A stretch of 64,000 nucleotides of DNA from Dipteronia dyeriana (Eukaryota; Streptophyta; Magnoliopsida; Sapindales; Sapindaceae), in assembly GCA_032871835.1 (NCBI GenBank), contig CM065295.1, forward strand, positions 69,434,687-69,498,686, in the 5' to 3' direction. The translations under genes were made by a program, and so were the position numbers. The notes beneath the pieces are model-generated. The model saw nothing but the letters and a program-made list of their open reading frames with translations. It ran no database searches and was not told the DNA's origin. This document shows positions 10,161 to 20,794 of this stretch, piece by piece. The first letter of the stretch is position 1. Every line of letters starts with the position of its first letter.

Positions 10161-11549
10161 AAATCTAAACGGGCCGGGAGTTTACAAATATTTCAACGGC
10201 CATCTTCTCCCGAATGATCCCCATACCGTCTTCCGACCAATCAAAATCCTTTATGTCCGCCAGTAAGTACTCGATCAATCTCAACGTGTGGGGACCACAG
10301 TTACCCCTATAGTTGGACACATTAACAAGCGCTAATAAAACATTAGGTTTATAATAATACAATCTTAAAGTTACTATTATGAAATGTCTTACGATTTCTT
10401 CTGTTGAGGGATACGCTTTTCTGACACCACGCTGACATAAAAGGGCTTACATGTCTTCTCAAATTTCTCAAGTCCAGCCGGTCGTGCAGTATGAAACCCG
10501 GCCTGATGCAACATTGAGGGCACAAAGTCGCGCAACGGGGCTACCTGCTGCTTCTGGATATGAGATGGGACCTCCTGTCTCCAGGGGTCGACTATGAACA
10601 TCTTCCCTCATGTGAGTTCCACAGTCACAAGTAGCCAATGTTGGCGCTCAATGTTGCACGGTATCAAGACCTATAAACGTAAACGGCAGGTGTTAGGATG
10701 TACAAAGACATTTATATATACAATTACAAACCAAGTAACACTTACCATGTCAACCTCGTGCCACAGACGACATCCAATCGGGGCACACCCAAGCACCGTC
10801 GTAAGGTTCTCATCCTTCCACCAAGACCTCAAAATATTCCAACGCCTCGGGGTGATCTCCCCGCGAGAATCACGAGGCATCATTTTCTTGTACTAGTGCT
10901 CCAGAAATCACTGTAGAAACACAAACTCAAAGTTATTAATGTTTTCCATACAAATCTACAAGCATACGTAATCATTACTAATTTCAGTACTTAGAAAAAA
11001 CTACGAGTCCAATATGTTGACCATCTGACTATACACATTCGGGAAAGCCCGTTGACGCTTTCGAAGAATATGGTGGTACGCGTCCATATGCTGGTAATAT
11101 AAACACGTAAAGATATGTTAGGAGGCTTACATATCTAAAAAAAATACTAAAAACAGAATTTACAGTCCCACGTACCTCATCATCAACATCCATAAAGTTG
11201 GTCTGCAACCGATGGAACCATGCAGCATTAACTGGCTTCTACAAATCAACATCATGTCTGCATTAATGTTCCATCAGCTACACATTTATTTAATGCATTA
11301 GAAGAAAAGCTGCCACCTAAATAACAAATAAATTTACTTACAGTTCCCCGTTTACGATCTTCTTGAAGTTTCGGTAAGCCTTCAACTGGTTACCGTCCAC
11401 CAGTCCCTGGGGATTAAATACGTGGTCGGGTCCCTCTAGTATTACCCTCGCCCTCTTAGGTCTGCACGGATCTGTGTACAGGCTAAGCAACTGCCAACTG
11501 CGCTTCAGTACAAGCCTCTTCTGTCGAACTCCCCCCACCGGGGTGTGCT

Positions 11550-11800
11550 GGATCGAAGTAGTCGGTGGAGGGGGAGCAAGCTGTTCCCTCAGAGGTGGAG
11601 GGGGAGCAAGCTGTTCCCTTAGAGGTGGAGGGGGACCTGTTGCTCGATCGTTAGTGGATGGGGAGCCTGCGAATCCCTCTAAGCGGGAGGGGGGGTTGGC
11701 TGCTGGCTAGGAGGGAGAGGAGGGGCTGCTCCCTCGGAGGTGGAGGTGGAGGTGGAGGTGGAGGGGGAGGGGGAGGGGGAGGGGGAGGGGGATGGGGAGA
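11550..11800 (-). repeat. Poly-proline low-complexity tract of ULP gene
   Basis: On the plus strand this is GGAGGTGGAGGTGG and GAGGGGGAGGGGGA repeats; on the coding minus strand it encodes long Pro runs. The plus-strand frame at 11474-11710 (Gly-rich) is only the reverse of this tract. It is part of the protease gene's variable linker. Copy 2 has a longer form at 59440-59960. Confidence 0.75.
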
Positions 11801-13554
11801 CTGAGCCCTACTCTCCAGATCTACCCCTCCGGTATGTGGATCCTTTCTATGCTCATACATATGCGTCGTGAAGCTCTCAAGGCCCACGGTCAATGCAAGC
11901 AACTCCCTATGTTGTTGCTGTTGATCCTCCTCGCTCTTCCAGGTCAAATCCAGCAACTCCCGGTGCTGTTGTTGTCGATTATCCTCACTCTTCCAGAGGG
12001 CTTCACAGAACTCGTTCAACTGATGTTCTAAACGAGCCTGAAAAAATGCAACATTGTTAATACTAAAACAGTCAACAAATCTTGTTAATAAAAACAAAAC
12101 TACCATCTCAACTTACCTCCCTATCAAGTCCAACACCTGCACGAGAATCCCCTGTAGCGACACTAATTCCTCGAGTCGTAAATCAAACCTTTCTACCCCT
12201 CACTCGACGAGGAGACGGCTCAGATCCGCCAGTGTCCATGCCACTGAAATCTGCACCCATTGAGTTTGAAGGCTCCGTCTCAGTACACCTCCCACCCCTA
12301 CCCTCCTCTTCGGGACGATCTGCACTAAGAGTCAGATCAGGGACAGTAGGAAGGTGAACCCTGTCGTCCTGCACATACTGGCTCCCCCCATCACTTAGGC
12401 CTGTGAAGTACGGTGCCACCGCCTCAGCTGCTGTGGGTAAGATTTTCATCCTCACAGACATTTGAAAGCTTAGTTAGATGAATGTCATTGTTACTTATAG
12501 TAAGTAATATAACGATTAACAAATAAAATAATTACCCTAGCACTAAAAATCTTGTCCAGCTTCTTCCCTCTAGGTTGTTTGGTCAACTCCCACTTCAACA
12601 TATGAGGAGAAAGGTCTGTAACCCTTCGAGTCCCGAAATCGACCCCTAGTTGAGGGATCACCTCGAAAGAAAATATCTACATCAAAGATAAGTACAGTTA
12701 TAATCCAAAACAATTTTGGAAACTAAATTTAATGTACATGTTGGAAATCAAATTTCTTACCAAAAGGGCATGTGAGAGACCGTAGATGTTGTACCACTCC
12801 ACAGAATGTCCTACATCGCCCTGTGACTGCTGGCGTCTCTCCTCACGATGTCGCGGTAACACATGCTTGAATGAAAAGATAGAATGCCTATAGATGTGGG
12901 AACCCCATGGGAACGCATCGAAGGCATTGAGGTCCTCTACCAACCGAAACTGCCAAACTGGAATCTTCAATCTCTCATCCACCCTCATCAATATCCAGTT
13001 CAATATGTAAATGAGGCACAACTTCACATCATCGTACGCCTGTTGAAACTCTCCGCGGGTAAGAACAACCCTCAAGTCATCCAACAATACCTCATCATGT
13101 CCAGGAAAGTACCGTTGCCATTCTCAACTGCAACATACATACATACTCATGTCCGGTACGACTCCAAAACGTAATCCGGTGATGAGGCTAAATTCCACCT
13201 TCTAAAACCTGACCACATGGTTCCCTAACAAGAACCGTATCTCATCTGTCGGTCCGTCAAGGTCCAACTCCCGCAACAACAGCTGATGAATAACACCACC
13301 CAAAAACTTCAGCTCCCGGTGCATCGATATGAAATGCCTGAAACATGAGGCCATGAACCGACGCCGATCCTCAACAACAAACTCTTCAGGGACCCGGTTA
13401 AGTGCATCGTCTATACGGGCGAGAGCTTCAAAGTGGTTGTGCCGGGGTTAATTTTCCCTTGAACCAATCTCCCTCTGGAGTTTTAAGCAATTCCTTCAAC
13501 TTGCTCGTCATCTGCAATGTCACAAAAACAATACATCAGAAAACAACAAAAAAA

Positions 13555-14360
13555 TTAAAAAAATATTCTCGATTGTTTGAAACAAATTCTCGATACTTTA
13601 AAAATATTCTCGATCCTTTGAAAAAGTTCTCGATTCTTTGAAAATAGTCTCGATCCTTTGAAAATAGTCTCGATCATTTGAAAAACCTCTCGATTCATTG
13701 AAAATTCTTCTCGATCATTTAAAAAAATCTCGACCCTTTGAAAAACATTATCGATCGTTAGAAACAATTCTCGATCCTTTAAAAATAGTCTCGATCCTTT
13801 GAAAAACCTCTCGATTCTTTGAAAAATCTTCTCGATCATTTTATAAAATTTGGACCCTTTGAAAAACATTATCGATCGTTTGAAAAAATTCTCGATCCTT
13901 TGAAAATAGTCTCGATACTTTGAAAAACCTCTCGATTCTTTGAAAAATCTTCTCGATTCTTTGAAAAATATTCTCGCTTCTTTGAAAAATCTTCTCGATT
14001 CGATGAAAAATCTTCTCTTCTCGATCATTTTAAAAAATCTCGATCCTTTGAAAAACATTCTCGATCGTTTTAAAAAAATCTCGATCCTTTAAAAATAGTC
14101 TCGATCCTTTGAAAAACCTCTCGATTCTTTGAAAAATATTCTTGATCATTTATCAAAAGCTTGATCACTTTGAAAAACATTCTCGATCGTTAGGAAAATA
14201 TTCTCGATCGTTCCAAACAATTTCTCGATCCTTTAAAAATATTCTCAATGCTTTTAAAATGTTCTTGACCCTTTGAGAAAAAAGATCGATCGTATGATAC
14301 ATTTGCTCGAATCTTTCTAAAAAAAATTCTCGATCTCGCTTGAAATATTCTCGATTTATT
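13555..14360 (+). repeat. CTCGATCCTTTGAAAAA repeat array in ULP intron 1
   Basis: About 40 imperfect units of 17-22 bp, consensus CTCGATCCTTTGAAAAA with variants CTCGATTCTTTG and CTCGATCATTT. The array lies inside the first intron (13512-14547) of the ULP gene. It runs in the same strand sense as the array near the MURA end, so the two are direct and not inverted relative to each other. The minus-strand frame across it (13555-14058) gives Phe/Arg-rich repeats and is not a gene. Confidence 0.85.
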
Positions 14361-14808
14361 TTTTATTTTTAAAAAAAAAATGCTCCATACCAGAATATTC
14401 AACCTCATTTCAAAACCAAAACCACAACCAAAACCAAAACCACAACCATTGTCAACCATAATCTACAATTTCAATCAACAGAACAAGTCTAAAATGCAAT
14501 GATAAGTTATGAACAACAAATCGATAAATAAAACAAACTGAACTTACCTCTGTCAATCGCTGCGAAATGTACTGTATTCCCATTCCGGTCAATAAGCTGT
14601 CGATTTCCTCGCCGTCAGTTTCGTTGTCGTCGGTTTCTTTCTCACTGTTGCTTTTCTCAGACTCACAAAACGACAACTTTCTCTCTTTTTCAATTTTATC
14701 GGGGTATTCTCGTCTCTTTTCGTTAAATGGTGCCTTAAACTTACATTACTAAACTGGTGATATTTGCACAATACCCCTCTGAAATGGTGTCATTTATTTT
14801 TCTAGCCC

Positions 14809-16092
14809 TTATGACTTGTTTGGAAGTGACCCAATTTTATTTACGGAAATGACCCAAGAAAAAAACATTATGCAGTTTTATTATTATATATATTTTTAAG
14901 TATTATACTGTTATATGAATTTTTTTAAAAAAAGAATTCGAATATGCTACCTTGTATAGTTGTATTACAAATGTGAGGGGTGGTCCAACCTCTTGACAGT
15001 TATTGAAACAATACAAATTTTGTGGAGCCGGCAATATAAAATAGATTGGCTGTTGAATCTCGTGACCTTCGTAAACCCATTGTTAAGATAATGCCTGCCA
15101 GCAAAGTTCAATAGAGGAGAAGACCACCAAAGATCCAAAATTCCCATTAAATATAAGCTTAATATATAAAGAATATTAAAAAAAAATTGAAATTTTTTAA
15201 TGGGAAATTTTTTCTTAAGTGCCAGTCTATCTTTTAACAAAAAATATATATTGGCTCGTTGTATCTCCGAATTATGAAAAAAAATACATCAACTTGATTC
15301 TCCTAACTAAATTATATTAGCCTTGTAGAATAGATTAAAGACATTTTAATTTGCTCTTGCTAGTTGCTATGAATTGATTGTGTTAAAAGATCAATTTTGT
15401 CATATAACCTTTTTTAAATTTGACAACTTTACCTCCAATTAAACAATACAAACAATTAATCTTCCAATTATATATGTTTGGATGAATATTATAACTTTAA
15501 ATATTTATTTTGTTTTAAAACTTTAGGGTTGTTATAATTTTTAATTAATGAGATTTTATGAGTAATTCAATTTTAAATTTACAAAATAACGATATTGTTA
15601 TATGAATTTCATTAAATTTTTCAAAACATTATATTAGTATATTTCGAATGAATCAAATTAATATAATAATATAAGAACATTGTATATTAAATTTTTTATT
15701 TTCAGCAACGAAAATTATTAGCACATCATTTTCACATTAAGATGGAAAATGAATTTTTTAACAAACTTCATGCATGTCTATATTGGAAGCGAGATTATCG
15801 ATGTCATTAATAAAAATAATAATAGTAGAATATAATTTAATTTGTGTTCGTATTTATATTTTTTGTTTCTCTAATTTGTTTTGACTTTTTAAATATAAAA
15901 TAAAATATGATAACGTATTTATTCAGAATGTGCATTTTACGGAAACATCTAATTATATTCTTCTAAACAAGTGATATTAATGTTCAGTAAAAAAAAATTC
16001 TAACTTACCCTGATTTTTAATAATGATGACGTCATTGATCACAAGTACCAATTACGGATTTCGAAAAATTCACTCTGTTCAGAGTATAAGTA
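14809..16092. other. AT-rich spacer between MULE copy 1 and hAT copy 2
   Basis: Plain AT-rich intergenic DNA with poly-A and poly-T runs. I see no coding, RNA or structured repeat. TTATGACTT at 14809-14817 may be the right target duplication of the MULE. The 8 bp TTCATACT at 16093-16100, just beyond this segment, is the left target duplication of hAT copy 2. Confidence 0.5.
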
Positions 16093-16559
16093 TTCATACT
16101 TAGTGCTGTAATTAAGGGCCGGTTCGAGACAGACCGGTCCGGTCGGTCGGTCCACGAGGCCAACGGGCCGTGCTTGGTACGGCCTGTGACAGGCCGCGTG
16201 CTGGCCACTGGTACGAGGCCAGGCAGGCCGGCCCGCCACGGCACGCCAAGCCGGCGTGCCAACCCCTGGATCGACCTGTAGGACCGGCCTGTCGGACCGG
16301 TCAGCAGGTTCGTCCAATCAACCAGGTTTTTTTTTAAATTATATTTTGACCCACAAATCAATTTTTTCTATAAATACTTCCATCCATTTCATTTTCCATT
16401 CACTCTCTCTATCATTCTTTCAATCTCTCATTCTCTCAAATCTCAATATCTAATATATTCTCCAATTCTCTAAACTTTTTTCATTCAATTTGATTATTAC
16501 TCTATCTACAAAATTCTCTACATTTTCCACAAACACACCAAATTTTAAAGGTACAATTT

Positions 16560-17260
16560 TGTTATTACTTTTGCTCAAACATATTTTCATAGTAAATTTA
16601 TATGTTTATGTTTAGATTTTAGTTACTAAATGAAAACATTTTTATTTAGTTAGTTAGTTTATCAATTTTTGGGCTTTAATGTTAATATTATTTATTTAGT
16701 ATATTAAGATTTTTAAGTTTAGTAGTAATTTTAATATTTGTTATTAGTAAATTTAGAAAGTTAATTTGTATTACTGAATTTAATTTTTGTAATAAGTAAA
16801 TGATGAATGTTAAGTGTAGTAGTTACGTTTGATATTATTTTTTTAATAAATTATGAATTTTTAGTGTAGTTGTTTATTTTAATATTTTTGGTGAGTATAT
16901 TATGAATTTTAAGTGTAGTAGTGAATTTAAAATTTTTTGTTAGTAGATTATGAATTATTTGTGTAGTTGTTTATTATAATATTTTTTTTCGGTATATTAT
17001 GAATTTAAGAGTAGTGGTTAAATTCATCAATTTTATGTTAGTATATTATGTTAGTAAATTTATCAATTTTATTTGTAGTAGTGAATTTAATATTTTTTGT
17101 TAGTAGATTATGATTTTTTTGTTTACTTAATTTTTTTGAAGTAAAATAATAATTTTAAGTGTCGTATTATTTATATTAATTATTGTTAGTAAATTAAGAT
17201 TATTGTTAGTAAATATTGATTTTTAATTTGACTATTAAATACTATAGTGCTCATATTTTT
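16560..17260 (+). repeat. AT-rich degenerate direct repeats, hAT copy 2
   Basis: Same array as at 1-660 of copy 1: imperfect units with TTAGTAAATT, GAATTTTAAGTGTAGTAG and AATATTTTTTGTTAG. It lies between the GC-rich end and the transposase ATG at 17271. The preceding TTTTTACTTCAG is a credible splice acceptor, so this may be a leader intron. Confidence 0.7.
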
Positions 17261-17270
17261 ACTTCAGATA

Positions 17271-19343
17271 ATGGATCCTAACCAACAGCCTTATTTTCAG
17301 GAAGGTTTGAATATGTTCAACGATGAATTTGTTATTTCAGAGCCGACACATACTCAAGCGGGACCTTCTGGTTCTGCCGTTACACCAACATCATGTCCCA
17401 GAAAATTAACATCAGATATGTGGCAATGTTTCAACATAGTCCAAATGACACTCCCAAACAGGACGACTGGCCCCCAAGCTAAATGTAAGTTTTGTCATAA
17501 AGATTATGCTACAAGTACGAGGGGAACCGGACATTTGAGACGGCATATGTACAAATGTATGCCTGCACATGGATAGGTAGACATTACAACCCAGACACAA
17601 CTTCAACGGCACCCAGACGGGTCTGTTACGACGTGGCAGTTCGACACCATGTACGCTAGAGAGTGCTTGGCACGATACATTGCAAAAACTGATCAACCAA
17701 TCAGTATTGGTGAGAGTCCATTTTATAAAGAATTAATCACATTTGTATATAACCCCCAATATGAACCTGTTTCTAGAACCACCACTAGAAAAGATTTGAT
17801 ACGATTGTTTGAAACCCAAAGGGATGACTTAGTTGCTGAAATACAGCATTTAAGTGTCTCTGTTGCATTAACTTCTGATATTTGGAATGTATGTTCCAAA
17901 CATGACTATTTATGTGTCACGGGATACTATTTAGATTCTGACTGGAGGATAACAAAAAGAATTATTGGTTTTCGTCCTATGGATTTTGCACATACCGCAG
18001 AAAACATTTTTAATGTCATTATTTATGTTTTAGAAACTTATGAAATCACACATCGCATCCTTTCGATCACATCAGATAATGCATCTGCAAATACTAACTC
18101 TATTGCATTGTTTGTTGCAAGAAATATCCCGCAAGATGGAGGTTATTTCTTTCATCAACGGTGTGCATGCCATATTATAAATTTAGTTGTACAAGCTGGT
18201 TTAAAGCAGGTAAGCAACCAAATAGATCGCATCAGAGATGTCATTTCTTGGATTTACAGTTCTAATCCTAGATTCAATGAATTCAAGAGACATTGTAAAT
18301 AAAACGGTCTCAAACCCCGACGATTCCAAAATGATATGCCGGTAAGGTGGAACTCTACTTATTTAATGTTGGAAAATTGTTTGGAATATGATACAACCAT
18401 GACATGTTTTTATAACATGAAATTGGCCGAAACAGGTCAACATAGTTCAAAATAACTTTCCACGGACGATTGGTATGTGGCAAATATTTTTTTTCAATTT
18501 TTAAAGATTTTTTACAATGCCACTAACTCCGGGGAATATTACCTCACATCTTCCCAGGTAATCCATCAGATAGTGGAAATGTCTTAACTGTTAAACAGTT
18601 ATAGAGAAGATGAATATCTAGGTGCTGCAGTTGTTGCTATGGAGACAAAGTTGAAAAAATATTGGGCTAACATTTCTCTATTTTATGCCTTAAGTGCTAT
18701 AGTAGATCCTAGGGTTAAATTATCTGGTTTAGAAGTTTTGCTTGAGTTTATTGGTATTAATTTGTCAATAGATTATTCAGAACAAATTACTGACATTCGA
18801 ACCAAGTTGTTCGAGATTTTTCGTATTTATGAGAGCAGGTTTGGCAACATTGACACCCCCTAATCAACACAACCGGAGACAGAGTCGAAGCAAACAAGTT
18901 GGAGCCTTCTGAAACGGCGAAAAAAGGACAAATCAGCAAGTACTTCTTCAAGGCAAAGATCTATCCCATCTTCTTGTACCGAACTTATTAGGTACCTTGA
19001 AGCACAGCTCGATGCTGTTGAAGACAATGAAGAGTTTGATTTGTTGTTATGGTGGAAGACCTATACGTACATGTATTCAGTTCTATCACACTTAGCATGT
19101 GACCTACTGGTTATTCCAGTGTCAACGGTGTCTTCAGAACAAGCTTTCAGCACCAGTGGACGCATAATTGAACCAAGAAGAAGCTGTTTGTCTCCGGAGA
19201 TGGTGGAGGTACTAACATGCCTTCGAGATTGGGAGCATGCTAAAAAAAGGTTGCAAAATCTAACTGTAGATAAAGAGTTTATTCTAAATTTTAACAATTT
19301 ATATATTGATGACCCTACAGATAGTGGCCAGGGCCAGAACTAG
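17271..19343 (+). pseudogene. hAT transposase, copy 2 (one frame, five nonsense codons)
   Basis: hAT transposase that would be about 690 aa. ATG (Met-Asp-Pro-Asn) is at 17271, three bases after an acceptor-like CTTCAG. One reading frame runs to the stop at 19341-19343 with five in-frame stops (17574, 18300, 18453, 18585, 18861) and, as far as I can see, no frameshift. Copy 1 has sense codons at these places (for example CAG at the 17574 stop and TTA at the 18300 stop). Domains: BED zinc finger CKFCHKDY with HLRRHMYKC (about residues 70-100); RNase H-like region with LTSDIWNVC and SDNASANTNS; C-terminal dimerisation region with STVSSEQAFSTSGRI and LTCLRDWEHAKKRL. The pattern suggests fairly recent decay by point mutation only. 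Confidence 0.93.
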
Positions 19344-19587
19344 GTTATACTTTTACATATGTATTTATTATTTACTTGTAAGTTGTAAAACGGTTGCACT
19401 ATTTTTCTCTTTCCAAGTTTTTATCCCACTGGGTTTTTCTTGGTAAGGTTTTTAATGAGGCAATCATGTAAATATGTAATACTGAATTCCATAAGTGAAA
19501 AATAATTAAATAAATAAATAATTGTTCGTTTTCTTTATTCATTTCAAATCCTAATAATTGTTCGTTCTCTTTATTCATTTCAAATCA

Positions 19588-19615
19588 TAAACCCTAAACC
19601 CTAAATCCTAAATCC
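19588..19615 (+). repeat. Telomere-like tract in hAT copy 2
   Basis: TAAACCCTAAACCC followed by two TAAATCC units. It occupies the same position relative to the right end as the tract at 3149-3169 in copy 1, so it was part of the ancestral element. Confidence 0.7.
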
Positions 19616-19790
19616 AAACAAACGTAATTTGAAAAATTATTTTAGATCAGACCCGACAAGCCCGCCGGACTAGGTCTATCTAGCCTGCCAGAAGGGGCCC
19701 GCGGCCCGGCCAGGCCTTTTTTCAAAAATGGACTGGTCAGGCCGTGCCTAATGGGCCAGGCCAATCCATTTTTACAGCATTATTCATACT

Positions 19791-20710
19791 CTGAGTCTCT
19801 GATACTTAAGAATCTGTGTTTTGTTAAACTCTGTTGAACAATTGCTCTTTATTCTTCTCTATTTTCACACACCCACCAATTTGCACACTTTGTACGTTAG
19901 TTTTGAACACATTTTGTGTGTTCTAAATTGCTTGGGCTCTCATGAGTTACACCAAATGTATAGACTTGACTACTCATGTATGAGAATAAGTTTTTGACCC
20001 CACTTGAATCTATAATGGGTCAAACCCAAATATTTATACTATAACAATTTATAATATATAAAATATGTTATTAGTCACAAAGTATAATTAAAATAAAACA
20101 AAAAAAATCAAGAAAACAATTTTTTTTTATTAAAAAAAAATGAATTTATGCATTCAATTAAGAGCAAATTACAGCCAATCCCTTTTTTGAAGGTTGTCTT
20201 TTTATATTTAGAAGTAACTTTATCATTATCCAATAATAATTTCCTTGCCATTAGTCAAACTTATTCGTCGATGGAGTTTTTAATCGAAAATACCAAAAGA
20301 TTACTGAAATTTTGAACTAAAAAACATATGAAAAGAATAGATGGATCTTCATCGTCAATAGAGGTATAATGCATTTAAAAAAAAAAAATTAGAAACAAGC
20401 TTTTTTTTTTAATTGAATCTCGACCGTCCATATTTGAGGTATATAGAATTATCAAATCTCATGATTATCTTTTTATTCTTAATTAAATTAGTTCATATGA
20501 TATTATGATGTTATCAAATTATATTAGTTTTGTATTTTAACATCAGAATTACCGTATTTTTTTAAAATATTATTGTTGTATAAGTTTGTCAGAGTCAATG
20601 TTATTTATAAATTCAATTCCACTTGTATATTTATAAGTTCATTATTAGTATTATAATCATGTTAGTTTAAATTAGTAAGATTAATTTCAGTTGTTTACCT
20701 TGGATATCTC
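19791..20710. other. AT-rich spacer, nothing recognised
   Basis: Intergenic DNA with A and T runs between hAT copy 2 and the microsatellite at MULE family B. No gene, RNA or transposon end is visible to me. Confidence 0.45.
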
Positions 20711-20721
20711 TCTCTCTCTCT

Positions 20722-20792
<71 letters not shown>
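20711..20792 (+). repeat. Compound microsatellite (CT)n-(CA)n-(TA)n
   Basis: About 14 bp of CT, 34 bp of CA and 32 bp of TA in a row. The left end of MULE family B directly follows the TA part, and its right end meets another TA tract. Confidence 0.95.

Positions 20793-20794
<2 letters not shown>

Larger units (their letters stand above)
10165..14720 (-). pseudogene. DUF1985/Ulp1-like protease gene of MULE family A, copy 1
   Basis: Second gene of the element, convergent with MURA. Exons inferred from splice sites and copy 2: first exon ending 14548 (acidic, Ser/Glu-rich); intron 13512-14547 packed with CTCGATCC repeats; exon 13511-12761 opening with ATG right after TTGCAG and carrying a DUF1985-like region (FPWGSHIYRHSIF, VEWYNIYGLSHALL); exon about 12680-12540; a Gln-rich and poly-Pro exon (about 12110-11650); then protease exons 10910-10746, 10670-10393 and 10306-10165. 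The last three hold the C48 triad: His in RQHWLLV, Asp in MFIVDPW, Cys in GNCGPH. Stops break it (for example Tyr to stop in the ELT-GK segment near 10600, and frame changes before 13100). Family members are cysteine proteases of the SUMO-protease fold; the role in transposition is not known. Confidence 0.85.
5819..14808 (+). mobile_element. Mutator-like element with ULP-type gene, family A copy 1
   Basis: About 9.0 kb. Both ends show related terminal inverted sequence: the inner part reads GATATCACCCTTTTAATAA with AACTTAAGTTTAAAAGG on the left, and its counterpart on the right reads, inverted, AATATCACCAGTTTAG with TAATGTAAGTTTAAGG. The outer end on the right, read inward, is GGGCTAGAAAAATAAATGAC. 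Candidate 9-bp target duplications TTATGGTTT (5810-5818) and TTATGACTT (14809-14817) agree at 7 of 9 bases, so exact ends are tentative. Contents: MURA transposase pseudogene (plus), convergent ULP/DUF1985 pseudogene (minus) and three repeat arrays. The two-gene plan matches published Kaonashi/CUMULE elements. Copy 2 begins at 56284 in the opposite orientation. Confidence 0.85.
16093..19790 (+). mobile_element. Complete hAT transposon, copy 2, with 8-bp target duplication
   Basis: Element body 16101-19782 (3682 bp). The ends are TAGTGCTGTAA and, inverted, TAATGCTGTAA. They are flanked by the exact 8-bp direct repeat TTCATACT at 16093-16100 and 19783-19790. TIR sequence, 8-bp duplication and encoded transposase all agree with the hAT superfamily. 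Both ends are GC-rich with many GGCC, CCGG and GGCCTGG motifs (16110-16320 and 19640-19770), in strong contrast to the AT-rich interior; such subterminal motifs in hATs often bind transposase, but that is inference here. The element is non-autonomous now because its transposase frame has stops. Confidence 0.95.

Noticed and set aside
11474..11710. Gly-rich plus-strand frame
   Set aside because: It is the complement of the poly-Pro exon of the minus-strand ULP gene.
13555..14058. 167-aa minus frame rich in Phe and Arg
   Set aside because: Intron repeat array read in one frame; splice sites on both sides and the parallel in copy 2 show it is non-coding.
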